Below, piece by piece: positions 25,173 through 33,520 of a stretch of 54,133 nucleotides of DNA. How positions within the stretch are numbered: position 1 is the stretch's first letter; every line of letters starts with the position of its first letter. Source of the DNA: Flavobacteriaceae bacterium UBA5534 (GTDB taxonomy: Bacteria; Bacteroidota; Bacteroidia; Flavobacteriales; Flavobacteriaceae); the NCBI GenBank assembly GCA_002426015.1, contig DINS01000026.1:1-54133 (forward strand), given 5' to 3'. Under the pieces are notes generated by a model. That model saw nothing but the letters and a program-made list of their open reading frames with translations. It did no database searches and was not told the origin of the DNA. The position numbers and the translations under genes are program-made.

Positions 25173-27188
25173 ATGGCTAAAGAAAACAAGAATATAAACA
25201 AAAAACCAAAAATGAATCCATATTGGATTTATGGGATTATTATTGCAGTATTTTTTGGTATCCAGATTTTTTCTGGTGGTTTTGGGGCAAGCGATGCCAA
25301 GACAACCACGCCTGCACAGTTTATTGATTATCTACAAAAAGGCGATGTAGCCAAAATAGAAATTGTCAACAAGCGTGAAGCTAAAGTTTATTTAACAGAT
25401 AAAGCTCAACAAACCGAAACACATAAAGGCACAAAGCCTACAAGTATATTTCCAACGGTTACTCCAATGCCAAATTATCAATTTGAGTTTGGAGATTTGC
25501 AGTTATTTCAAGAAGATATTGCCAAAACCATCAAAGAGAACAACCTTAATACCGAAGTCAAATATGTGACCGAAAGTAATGCTTGGGGCGAACTTTTACT
25601 GTCCTTATTACCATTTGTATTGATTATTGGTATCTGGATTTTTATCATGCGACGTATGTCTGGTGGTGCTGGTGGTGGTGCTGGTGGACAGATTTTCAAT
25701 ATAGGAAAATCGAAAGCCAAACTATTTGATGAAAACACCGATGTCAAAACATCATTTAGAGATGTCGCAGGTTTAGAAGGCGCCAAAGAAGAGGTACAAG
25801 AAATTGTAGATTTTCTTAAATTCCCAGACAAATATACCTCTTTAGGAGGTAAGATTCCTAAAGGCGCATTGCTTGTAGGGCCTCCTGGAACAGGTAAAAC
25901 CTTATTGGCAAAAGCGGTAGCAGGTGAAGCAAAAGTACCTTTCTTCTCTTTATCAGGTTCCGATTTCGTAGAAATGTTCGTAGGTGTTGGTGCATCACGT
26001 GTACGTGATTTATTCAAACAAGCCAAAGAAAAATCACCTTCCATTATTTTTATTGATGAAATTGATGCTATAGGTAGAGCGAGAGGAAAAAATAATTTCT
26101 CTGGTTCTAACGACGAAAGAGAAAACACCCTTAACCAGTTATTGACTGAAATGGATGGTTTTGGTACAAATACCAACGTAATCGTATTGGCAGCAACCAA
26201 TAGAGCTGATGTCTTGGATAAAGCCTTGATGCGAGCTGGTCGTTTTGACCGTCAAATATTTGTCGATTTACCAGACATCAGAGAGCGTAAGGAAATTTTT
26301 GAAGTGCATTTAAGACCTATCAAAAAAGCTGAAGATTTAGATATCGATTTTCTATCACGCCAAACACCTGGTTTCTCTGGAGCTGATATTGCCAACGTAT
26401 GTAACGAAGCGGCTTTAATTGCTGCTCGTAAGGGCAAAAAAGCAGTCAATAAACAAGATTTCTTGGATGCCGTTGATAGAATCATAGGTGGATTGGAAAA
26501 GAAAAACAAAATAATCACTCCAGACGAAAAACGTGCGGTTGCGTTCCACGAAGCGGGTCATGCCACTATCAGTTGGATGTTAGAGCATGCTGCACCTTTA
26601 GTCAAAGTCACCATTGTGCCTCGTGGACGTTCACTTGGTGCTGCTTGGTATCTGCCAGAAGAACGTCTGATTGTCAGACCAGAGCAAATGCTTGACGAAA
26701 TGTGTGCTGCACTTGGAGGTAGAGCTGCCGAAAAAGTGATTTTCAATAAAATTTCGACAGGTGCATTGAGTGACCTTGAAAAAGTGACCAAACAAGCCAG
26801 AGCTATGGTTACCATCTATGGATTGAGTGATAAAGTTGGAAATCTAACTTATTACGATTCGTCAGGGCAAAATGAATATGGCTTTACAAAACCATATAGT
26901 GAGCGTACTGCCGAATTGATAGATAAAGAAATCTCTGATATCATTGAAGAGCAATACCAAAGGGCCATTGCACTCCTTGAAGAACATAAAGACAAACTCA
27001 CGACCCTTGCAGAAGTATTGCTTGAAAAAGAGGTGATTTTCAAAGATAATCTGGAGAAAATCTTCGGAAAACGTCCTTATGCAACTTATGAGCACCCAGA
27101 CGATGTCATTAATGACACCGAAACATCTCAAAAAGAAGAAGTTAAAGACGAAACAGAAGAAGAAGTCAAAGACGACTTACTAAAATAA
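25173..27188 (+). CDS. ftsH: ATP-dependent zinc metalloprotease FtsH
   Basis: A 671-residue membrane-bound AAA protease that degrades misassembled membrane proteins and regulators. Two transmembrane helices (about 13-32 and 145-165) frame a periplasmic domain. A Gly-rich linker (SGGAGGGAGGQIFN) leads to the AAA module, with Walker A GPPGTGKT at 236-243, Walker B SIIFIDEIDAIG, and the second region of homology ATNRADVLDKALMRAGRFDR. The zinc site HEAGH is at 459-463. The tail after residue 640 is acidic and low in complexity, as in many Bacteroidota homologues. A strong terminator follows at 27206-27245. Confidence 0.97.
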   Translation: MAKENKNINKKPKMNPYWIYGIIIAVFFGIQIFSGGFGASDAKTTTPAQFIDYLQKGDVAKIEIVNKREAKVYLTDKAQQTETHKGTKPTSIFPTVTPMPNYQFEFGDLQLFQEDIAKTIKENNLNTEVKYVTESNAWGELLLSLLPFVLIIGIWIFIMRRMSGGAGGGAGGQIFNIGKSKAKLFDENTDVKTSFRDVAGLEGAKEEVQEIVDFLKFPDKYTSLGGKIPKGALLVGPPGTGKTLLAKAVAGEAKVPFFSLSGSDFVEMFVGVGASRVRDLFKQAKEKSPSIIFIDEIDAIGRARGKNNFSGSNDERENTLNQLLTEMDGFGTNTNVIVLAATNRADVLDKALMRAGRFDRQIFVDLPDIRERKEIFEVHLRPIKKAEDLDIDFLSRQTPGFSGADIANVCNEAALIAARKGKKAVNKQDFLDAVDRIIGGLEKKNKIITPDEKRAVAFHEAGHATISWMLEHAAPLVKVTIVPRGRSLGAAWYLPEERLIVRPEQMLDEMCAALGGRAAEKVIFNKISTGALSDLEKVTKQARAMVTIYGLSDKVGNLTYYDSSGQNEYGFTKPYSERTAELIDKEISDIIEEQYQRAIALLEEHKDKLTTLAEVLLEKEVIFKDNLEKIFGKRPYATYEHPDDVINDTETSQKEEVKDETEEEVKDDLLK

Positions 27189-27205
27189 ACCTTACAAAAC
27201 CCCAT

Positions 27206-27245
27206 AAAAAACTTAAATTAATCCTTTGTTAATTTAAGTTTTTTT
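27206..27245 (+). terminator. Terminator of rsfS-ftsH
   Basis: A perfect 16-bp stem, 27206-27221 with 27229-27244, around the 7-base loop TCCTTTG; the T run at its 3' end completes the signal. Its T run merges with the -7 box of the next gene. Confidence 0.85.
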
Positions 27246-27252
27246 ATATTTG
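27245..27252 (+). promoter_or_regulatory. -7 box of the LUD-cdsA-psd-ACBP operon
   Basis: TATATTTG is an exact TAnnTTTG match beginning at the last T of the ftsH terminator. A TTTG at 27225-27228, inside the terminator loop, sits 16 bases upstream and may act as the -33 element. The first gene starts 40 bases downstream. Confidence 0.55.
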
Positions 27253-27292
27253 GTAGAATCAATTTAAGAAACAGGTTAATAGCACCCCATAA

Positions 27293-27898
27293 ATGAGTCT
27301 ATTTCGTAAAATCTTTGGAAAAAAAGATGGTTCTGAAGATCACATAAAAAGCGAAGAGCGAGGCAAGTATATGCCTGAAATAAAACTTCCCATTGACGAG
27401 AAATTTACCATAAATTTTAAAGCCAATGGCGGGAAATTCCTGTATTGTGAAAATATGGATGAAATTAACCGAAACCTTAAAGAGATTTTATCTGAAAATG
27501 ATTGGGAAGACAAACAAGCCTTTGTTATTGATGATCGCTTAAAAGACTTATTCAAAGGCTTTGATATCAAAGCCACCAAAAAAACAGCCGAAAGCACTTA
27601 TTTCTTATCTACCTGCGAATACTTGATTGCCGATGATGGTTCCTTATTGATTTCATCTAATCAAATTGCAGAAAAAAAACTAAAAGACCTTCCTCCCAAC
27701 TTCATCATCTATGCCACGACAAGTCAGTTTGTTGAAAACATTGGAGAAGGCTTACGAGGCATCAAAAATAAAAACAGAGAAAAGATTCCTACCAACATTA
27801 CAACCATCAAACACTTCAAGACTTTAGAAGATAAAGATTTCCTAACCTATGGAAGTAGCTCAAAAAACTTATATTTGCTTCTGTTAGAAGATTTATAA
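27293..27898 (+). CDS. LUD-domain (lactate utilisation-like) protein
   Basis: A 201-residue protein with the LUD fold seen in LutB and LutC subunits of lactate oxidation complexes (STCEYLIADDGSLLISSNQ and NFIIYATTSQFVENIGEG). No iron-sulfur cysteine motifs are present and no lutA or lutB partner is near, so a direct role in lactate oxidation is doubtful. Its TAA stop is followed immediately by the cdsA ATG, tying it to the phospholipid genes. The gene follows its own promoter behind the ftsH terminator. Confidence 0.85.
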   Translation: MSLFRKIFGKKDGSEDHIKSEERGKYMPEIKLPIDEKFTINFKANGGKFLYCENMDEINRNLKEILSENDWEDKQAFVIDDRLKDLFKGFDIKATKKTAESTYFLSTCEYLIADDGSLLISSNQIAEKKLKDLPPNFIIYATTSQFVENIGEGLRGIKNKNREKIPTNITTIKHFKTLEDKDFLTYGSSSKNLYLLLLEDL

Positions 27899-28720
27899 AT
27901 GAAGGAATTCAGTACAAGAGCTATATCAGGAGCTTTATATATATCATTACTTATACTTTCAATTTATTGGCAATATGTATTGGTCGTCCTCTTTTTGGTG
28001 TTCGGATTGATTTGTATGGCCGAATTCAAAAAACTCATCCAATTAGAAAGCAAAGCACCTTATGTGGTTTTTGTTGTGATGTATTTGGGTTTTAGTACCT
28101 GGTGTTTGACCAATCCTATCGATACAGGTTTTAATGAAGCCATAAAAATACTTCAAGTGGTCACTGTTTTTGTTCAGCTTTTTCTCATCAAGGATTTATT
28201 TTCAGAAAAAACGATTCCGTTATTTAGCACCAAACGTTATATCCTTACCACATTTTACCTAACTACCTCATTTATCTTTTTGATATTGATTGCCAATTTC
28301 AACAATACGTTTACACCAATGCTATTGCTTGGTTCGTTTATATTGGTTTGGGTCAATGATACAGGAGCCTATTTGGTAGGCAAAAACTTTGGAAAACAAA
28401 AACTGTTTCCGAGTGTATCGCCCAAAAAAACGGTCGAAGGGTTCCTTGGAGGTTTATTTTTTGCATGCATTGTATCCTATTTTATTGCTAACTTTACCGA
28501 AACTTTAGATTTTACACATTGGCTCGCCTTGAGTATTGTGGTCACAGTGTTTGGGACTTTGGGTGATTTGATAGAATCTAAATTTAAACGACAAGCTGGT
28601 GTAAAAGATAGTGGCGTTATTATGCCAGGACATGGAGGCTTGTTGGATCGACTGGATAGTATTATTTTTGCAGCACCTTTTATCTATTTATTTTTAAGAC
28701 TGTTTCCGTATGTTTCATAA
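27899..28720 (+). CDS. cdsA: Phosphatidate cytidylyltransferase
   Basis: A 273-residue polytopic inner-membrane enzyme that makes CDP-diacylglycerol from phosphatidate and CTP. It has about eight hydrophobic helices and the C-terminal signature KDSGVIMPGHGGLLDRLDS near residues 237-255. GSFILVWVNDTGAYLVGKNFG and FPSVSPKKTVEGFLGG are further family motifs. It begins directly after the LUD stop, and its last 11 bases overlap psd, so the two enzymes of phosphatidylethanolamine synthesis are translated together. Confidence 0.95.
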   Translation: MKEFSTRAISGALYISLLILSIYWQYVLVVLFLVFGLICMAEFKKLIQLESKAPYVVFVVMYLGFSTWCLTNPIDTGFNEAIKILQVVTVFVQLFLIKDLFSEKTIPLFSTKRYILTTFYLTTSFIFLILIANFNNTFTPMLLLGSFILVWVNDTGAYLVGKNFGKQKLFPSVSPKKTVEGFLGGLFFACIVSYFIANFTETLDFTHWLALSIVVTVFGTLGDLIESKFKRQAGVKDSGVIMPGHGGLLDRLDSIIFAAPFIYLFLRLFPYVS

Positions 28721-29363
28721 AGAAGGACAAAAAATTATATTTGGTAGTTTAGTAGCAGTCGTTGCTATTATTTTGCTCATCGACCAGTTTGTATCTTTGT
28801 CATGGTTGCGTACCACGATGATGTTGGTGGTTGTGGCGTTCTTTTTATTGATTCTCCAATTTTTTAGAAATCCTAAACGTTTGGGACAACTCAACGACAA
28901 CCATGTATTGTCTCCTGTTGACGGTAAAGTAGTGGTGATTGAAGAGGTATTTGAAAAGGAATTTTTTAACGAAAAACGATTACAGGTATCCATTTTTATG
29001 TCACCAATAAATGTACACGTCACTCGCTATCCTGTTGGTGGTAAAGTTGTGTTCAGCAAATACCATCCAGGCAAGTTTTTGGTAGCATGGCACCCAAAAG
29101 CCAGTGAAGAAAACGAGCGTACCACAGTGGTCGTCGAAAACGATGCTTTTGGCAAAGTGCTTCATCGACAAATTGCTGGTGCATTGGCAAAACGCATTGT
29201 CAACTATGCTAAAGTAGATGAAGAGGTCAAACAAGGAGCCGACTCTGGCTTTATAAAATTTGGCTCTCGAGTGGATGTTTTTTTACCTTTAGATGCTGAT
29301 ATAAAGGTAGTGTTAAACCAAAAAGTAAAAGGAGGCATGAGCATCATTGCCGAAAAGCCATGA
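28710..29363 (+). CDS. psd: Phosphatidylserine decarboxylase, short form
   Basis: A 217-residue protein that converts phosphatidylserine to phosphatidylethanolamine. Two hydrophobic helices (about 9-48) precede the catalytic fold. The self-cleavage site is Gly185-Ser186 in IKFGSRVDVFLP, where the Ser becomes the pyruvoyl cofactor. VLSPVDGKV and VSIFMSPINVHVTRYPVGG are family motifs. The length fits the short, archaeal-type PSD. It overlaps cdsA by 11 bases and the ACBP gene by four. Confidence 0.93.
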   Translation: MFHKEGQKIIFGSLVAVVAIILLIDQFVSLSWLRTTMMLVVVAFFLLILQFFRNPKRLGQLNDNHVLSPVDGKVVVIEEVFEKEFFNEKRLQVSIFMSPINVHVTRYPVGGKVVFSKYHPGKFLVAWHPKASEENERTTVVVENDAFGKVLHRQIAGALAKRIVNYAKVDEEVKQGADSGFIKFGSRVDVFLPLDADIKVVLNQKVKGGMSIIAEKP

Positions 29364-29626
29364 CAAAAAGCGCATTGGATATAGAATTTGATGATGCTGT
29401 AGAACGTATTAATGCGTTTACAGAACCATTTCCTGCCGATTTTTTATTGCGCCTCTATGCCTATTACAAAAAAGCGACCAACAACTACGAACGTCCAAGT
29501 AGTAGCAAGCCCATCATTAACGCGTTTAAGACCAACGCACTCTTCCAAGTAAAAGACGTCACACCAGACGAAGCCAAACGTATTTATATCGATTTGGTAA
29601 ACAACTACTTTTTGTATAGAAAATAG
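29360..29626 (+). CDS. Acyl-CoA-binding protein
   Basis: An 88-residue four-helix acyl-CoA-binding protein. Recognisable features are the Tyr-rich LLRLYAYYKKATNNYERPSS segment, which contacts the CoA, and the C-terminal DEAKRIYIDLVNNYF helix. ACBP carries long-chain acyl-CoA in the cytosol. The family is mainly eukaryotic but also occurs in some Bacteroidota. A four-base overlap with psd makes it part of the phospholipid operon, so it probably buffers acyl-CoA for lipid turnover. Confidence 0.88.
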   Translation: MTKSALDIEFDDAVERINAFTEPFPADFLLRLYAYYKKATNNYERPSSSKPIINAFKTNALFQVKDVTPDEAKRIYIDLVNNYFLYRK

Positions 29627-29645
29627 ACACTCTTTTTACCAAAAT

Positions 29646-29737
29646 TACGTAGAACTACGTATTTCTTTTTCAATTAAAAAAACTAACTTCGTTTAACTAT
29701 CGATATAGATAATTAAAACAATCCATATCGTCGCATT
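29646..29737 (+). promoter_or_regulatory. Palindromic promoter-like element, copy 2
   Basis: TACGTAG (29646-29652) and CTACGTA (29655-29661) around AA form a perfect 7-bp inverted repeat. CTAACTTCGT follows at 29683-29692, ACTATCGATATAGATAA at 29696-29712 and CATATCGTCGCATT at 29724-29737. Order and spacing match copy 1 at 12805-12923, apart from one base between the first two blocks and a shorter last gap. It lies upstream of the M28 peptidase gene. Confidence 0.6.
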
Positions 29738-29838
29738 AAACAAAACCTCAATTTCTTATCATTAATACCACTTTCATTTCCAAAAATTGCAATCCCATTA
29801 ATAAAGACTTATTTTAGCGGCTTTAATTCCAAATCGGT

Positions 29839-31002
29839 ATGATGAAGCGTTTTTTATTTTTTGTGTGCACTCTCGTTTTTATTGGCACGACCAAGGCACA
29901 AACCTACAATTCTTATTATGGTGGCATTGTTGCCAACACCTCTGCAAGCAATGTACTAAATGACCTTACAACGTTTGAGAGTTTTGGAATTAAAACATTG
30001 GGTTCAACTGCACTCACCAATACACAAAACTGGATAACGGCTCGTTACCAAAGTTTGGGCTATACCAACGTGGTGTTGCAACCTTTTACCCATAATGGCA
30101 AAACGACCAATAACATTATCGTCACCAAAACTGGGACTGTGTACCCAAATACTTTTTTGATTATCGATGCACATTACGACACCATTAATGGTCCTGGCAC
30201 CAACGACAATGGTACAGGCACTGTGTTGCTTTTGGAATTGGCTCGACTTTTAAAAGATGTTGCTACCGAGTATTCCATTAAATTTATTCATTTTAGTGGT
30301 GAAGAAGCAGGTTTGATTGGTAGTCAATATTATGTCAACACTACTGTGATTCCCCAAAATATGGACATTAAACTGGTCTTTAATATCGACGAAGTTGGTG
30401 GTGTCAATGGCATGACCAACAATACTGTAGTTTGTGAAAGAGACCAAAGCAGTCCTCCATCCAACAATGCAGCTTCGGCAGCAGCTACAACCGTTTTGGC
30501 TAATTGTATTGAGCTGTACTCTAATCTCAATACCGAAATTTCTTATGCCTATGCTTCAGATTATATCCCATTTGAAAACAATGGAGAAATCATCACTGGA
30601 CTTTACGAAAAGAATATTTCGCCAGTAAACCATACAGCCAATGACAATTTGGCCAATATGGATCCTGTATATGCCTATGAAGTGATTAAAGGGTCGCTTG
30701 GTGCTGCCATGGAGTTTTCAGTTGCTTATGATGCCTCTTTGGGTGTTGATGACACAACGTTTGATGCATCCATCACAATGTACCCAAACCCTGCAAGTAA
30801 GAACATGACCATTAGCTTTAAAAATCCGTTGCAAGCATCAGTCGATTTTAAATTGGTGGATATCCAAGGCAAAGAAATCGTTTCAAAAACATTGACCCAA
30901 CAAACAGAGCAGATTTCTGTAGATTCGTTAAGTAAAGCCACTTATTTAGCAGTGTTTAAAATTGGTAACCAACGGTCAATTAAGAAGGTAATACTTAATT
31001 AA
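29839..31002 (+). CDS. Secreted M28 peptidase with type IX sorting domain
   Basis: A 387-residue secreted zinc aminopeptidase-like enzyme. A signal peptide (residues 1-21, ending in TKAQ) is followed by an M28 catalytic domain with metal and catalytic residues in IIDAHYDT (His near 111), GTNDNGTGT, HFSGEEAGLIGS (Glu-Glu near 154) and NIDEVGG. The last 75 residues form a type A C-terminal sorting domain (SITMYPNPASKNM ... KKVILN), the address tag for the type IX secretion system, so the enzyme is exported across the outer membrane and probably attached to the surface. The palindromic element copy 2 lies upstream. Confidence 0.93.
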   Translation: MMKRFLFFVCTLVFIGTTKAQTYNSYYGGIVANTSASNVLNDLTTFESFGIKTLGSTALTNTQNWITARYQSLGYTNVVLQPFTHNGKTTNNIIVTKTGTVYPNTFLIIDAHYDTINGPGTNDNGTGTVLLLELARLLKDVATEYSIKFIHFSGEEAGLIGSQYYVNTTVIPQNMDIKLVFNIDEVGGVNGMTNNTVVCERDQSSPPSNNAASAAATTVLANCIELYSNLNTEISYAYASDYIPFENNGEIITGLYEKNISPVNHTANDNLANMDPVYAYEVIKGSLGAAMEFSVAYDASLGVDDTTFDASITMYPNPASKNMTISFKNPLQASVDFKLVDIQGKEIVSKTLTQQTEQISVDSLSKATYLAVFKIGNQRSIKKVILN

Positions 31003-31053
31003 ACTGCTTTTTTATTTTGGTTTTTAAGGATGAGATACCTATGAAAGCAGGTA

Positions 31054-31974
31054 TTAATCCCTTATCAAAGGCATTGTAGAGCAACGCAACAAACCTTCTT
31101 GTTTGGAAATCTCTGCATAAGGTACTTCTTCAACAGTAAAACCATGTTTGCGCAACCAAGTATTCAAACGTGTAAAATTGCGTTCGGAAATCACGACATC
31201 TTCAGCAATGGAAAAGATATTACTGTTCATGTGGTACATTTCTTCGCGTGTGATGTGGAATAGGTTTTCTTTTCCAAAAAGATTTACCAAATACACATAA
31301 TCACTTTCTTCCCTAAAACCACTTTTATAAATGATCCCTTTATTTTTTCCAACTGGTTGAAAGCAACAATCGAGATGCAAAGCATTATCTCTTGGTTCAA
31401 TTTTAGATTTTACAAGGTCAAATTCTTTTACAATCTTATCAGGAAATAAGTCTTTAATAAAGTTTACGCCTTCCATATTGGTACGAGCAGTGATATAATT
31501 TTTATAATCGCTGCCTTTATAGGTTCCAATAAAAATATGGTTGTTCCAAAGCATTACGTCTCCACCTTCAATATGAACCTCTTCTGGTGGACGAATTACT
31601 TTTTTTGGATCTATCTGGTCTATTACATATTGAATAGCGTCTAACTCTTCATCACGTTCTGGTAGAATATTGGCTTTTATAAAAATATCGTCAATTACAA
31701 AAGCAATATCTCTAGCAAATATTTGGTTATAGTCTTCAATAAGGTCAGGACGATAGACCTTAACATTATATTTTTCGAACACTTTTGCTACCGCATCCAT
31801 CTCTTTTACCATATCAGCTTCAACAGGATAGGTACCAGCTTTGATATGCTCTAACGATTTTGGGTCGTAAGCTTCCTCTACTGTTGGTGTTGGACCATTG
31901 CTTGTTGCAGTTCCTAAAACCACAGCTCTTAATCGAGAGGTCTCGTTTTTTATGTTAAGTTTTAAATAGTCCAT
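31054..31974 (-). CDS. DDAH/arginine-deiminase-like hydrolase
   Basis: A 306-residue enzyme of the guanidino-group-modifying superfamily. The probable nucleophile is C298 in GLLRCSTMPL, the His is in DNALHLDCCFQP, and EEVHIEGGDVMLWN and IFARDIAFVI carry the substrate-binding acids. Proteins of this type are annotated as dimethylarginine dimethylaminohydrolase or arginine deiminase family; sequence alone does not separate these from amidinotransferases. It differs clearly from the CtlX-type protein at 19384. A TATATTTG -7 box six bases upstream suggests a leaderless or nearly leaderless mRNA, directly behind the gltA terminator. Confidence 0.85.
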   Translation of the reverse strand: MDYLKLNIKNETSRLRAVVLGTATSNGPTPTVEEAYDPKSLEHIKAGTYPVEADMVKEMDAVAKVFEKYNVKVYRPDLIEDYNQIFARDIAFVIDDIFIKANILPERDEELDAIQYVIDQIDPKKVIRPPEEVHIEGGDVMLWNNHIFIGTYKGSDYKNYITARTNMEGVNFIKDLFPDKIVKEFDLVKSKIEPRDNALHLDCCFQPVGKNKGIIYKSGFREESDYVYLVNLFGKENLFHITREEMYHMNSNIFSIAEDVVISERNFTRLNTWLRKHGFTVEEVPYAEISKQEGLLRCSTMPLIRD

Positions 31975-31980
31975 AGATTA

Positions 31981-31988
31981 CAAATATA
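31981..31988 (-). promoter_or_regulatory. -7 box of the DDAH-like gene
   Basis: TATATTTG on the minus strand is an exact match to TAnnTTTG. It begins at the end of the T run of the gltA terminator and ends six bases before the start codon. Confidence 0.55.
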
Positions 31989-32017
31989 AAAAAAGCCTCA
32001 TTATAAAAATGAAGCTT
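31988..32017 (-). terminator. Terminator of gltA
   Basis: On the minus strand AAGCTTCAT (32017-32009) pairs with ATGAGGCTT (32001-31993), with one G-U pair, around a 7-base loop, followed by a T run. It lies 19 bases after the gltA stop. Confidence 0.8.
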
Positions 32018-32036
32018 ATATCACTATCGTTATGAT

Positions 32037-33323
32037 TTAGCGTTTATCGATAGACACAAAAGGCCTTAAAGTTTCTCCAACATATATTTGACGTGGACGA
32101 CCAATTGGCTCGTTGTTAAGACGCATTTCTCTCCATTGTGCAATCCAACCTGGTAAACGACCTAATGCAAACATCACTGTAAACATATCGGTTGGGATGC
32201 CCATACCTCGGTAAATGATACCAGAATAGAAATCGACATTAGGATACAACTTACGATCTACAAAGTATTGGTCTCTTAACGCTTCTTGCTCCAATCCTTT
32301 GGCAATGTCTAAAATTGGGTCTTCGATACCTAAATTGTCAAGCACTTCGTCTGCAGCTTTTTTGATGATTTTAGCTCGTGGATCGAAGTTTTTATATACT
32401 CTGTGTCCGAATCCCATTAAACGAAATGGATCTTCTTTGTCTTTAGCTTTAGCCATATACTTTGCAGTATCGCCACCATCTTCTTTAATAGCTTCCAACA
32501 TTTCTAAAACCGCTTGGTTAGCACCTCCATGAAGTGGTCCCCAAAGTGCAGAAATACCTGCAGAAAGCGAAGCAAACAATCCAACATGTGATGAGCCTGC
32601 AATTCTTACTGTAGAAGTAGAACAGTTCTGCTCATGGTCTGCATGTAATATTAATAATTTGTCTAAAGCATTTATTAAAATAGGATTTAATATATACTCT
32701 TCATTAGGCTGTTTGAACATCATTTTTAAGATATTTTCTACATAACCTAAATTTTTATCTCCATAATCTAATGGCAATCCTTGTTTTTTACGATGCGTCC
32801 AAGCAACCAATACAGGGAATTTACCCAATATCTTTACAATCGCTTTGTACATATCTTCTTCCGAATTTACATTTACCGAAGAAGGGTTAAACGCTGTTAA
32901 AGCACTTGTCAAAGACGAAATAACACCCATTGGATGTGCAGATTTTGGGAATGCATCAACTATCTTGCGTACATCTTCATCAACAACCGATTGTGCTTTG
33001 ATGTCTGTATGGAATTTTTCTAACTGGTCTTTAGTTGGTAATTCACCAAAAATCAAAAGAAAAGCCACTTCAAGAAAATCTGCCTTTTCAGCAAGTTCTT
33101 CAATTGAATACCCTCTATATCTTAATATCCCTTTTTCACCATTTAAGAATGTAATAGCACTTTCGCAAGAACCTGTATTTTTATAACCTGGATCGATAGT
33201 AATGACACTATCTGTAGTACTTCTTAAGTTTTTTATATCGATGGCAACCTCATTTTCTGTTCCTACAACCAGTGGGAACTCATATTTTTTACCATTAATT
33301 TCTAAAGTAGCAGTATTTGACAT
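32037..33323 (-). CDS. gltA: Citrate synthase
   Basis: A 428-residue type II citrate synthase, which condenses oxaloacetate and acetyl-CoA at the entry to the TCA cycle. Active-site segments are ISALWGPLHGGANQAV (His), MGFGHRVYKNFDPRA (His, Arg) and LYPNVDFYSGIIYRGMG (Asp). The N-terminal beta-rich domain (TATLEINGKKYEFPLVVG) is typical of the Gram-negative form. It ends at a clear terminator (31988-32017). No other TCA cycle genes are adjacent. Confidence 0.97.
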   Translation of the reverse strand: MSNTATLEINGKKYEFPLVVGTENEVAIDIKNLRSTTDSVITIDPGYKNTGSCESAITFLNGEKGILRYRGYSIEELAEKADFLEVAFLLIFGELPTKDQLEKFHTDIKAQSVVDEDVRKIVDAFPKSAHPMGVISSLTSALTAFNPSSVNVNSEEDMYKAIVKILGKFPVLVAWTHRKKQGLPLDYGDKNLGYVENILKMMFKQPNEEYILNPILINALDKLLILHADHEQNCSTSTVRIAGSSHVGLFASLSAGISALWGPLHGGANQAVLEMLEAIKEDGGDTAKYMAKAKDKEDPFRLMGFGHRVYKNFDPRAKIIKKAADEVLDNLGIEDPILDIAKGLEQEALRDQYFVDRKLYPNVDFYSGIIYRGMGIPTDMFTVMFALGRLPGWIAQWREMRLNNEPIGRPRQIYVGETLRPFVSIDKR

Positions 33324-33490
33324 ATATATTGTAAATTTTTATTTTAATCTGTTGCCGAATTTGACACCACGAAATTACGAAATATATCACGATTTATAAA
33401 GCCTATTTACAAAGGTTTTAACAATTCTGTCATTAATAAAATTGATACTTAAAAAGAATGGTATCGGTTCCCTTTTCGGATTCAATTTTT

Positions 33491-33498
33491 TAAATTTG
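33491..33498 (+). promoter_or_regulatory. -7 box of the DUF481 gene
   Basis: TAAATTTG is an exact TAnnTTTG match 22 bases before the proposed TTG start codon, leaving room only for a very short leader. Confidence 0.5.
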
Positions 33499-33520
33499 TT
33501 ATTCATTAATCCGCAGTGTT

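Noticed and set aside
25659..25692. Repeated GGTGGTGCT-like units
   Set aside because: They encode the Gly-rich linker of FtsH next to the second membrane helix, which is normal for the family.
25508..26200. Long antisense open frame inside ftsH
   Set aside because: It mirrors the codon pattern of ftsH on the other strand, has low-complexity composition, and matches no family; ftsH is certain.
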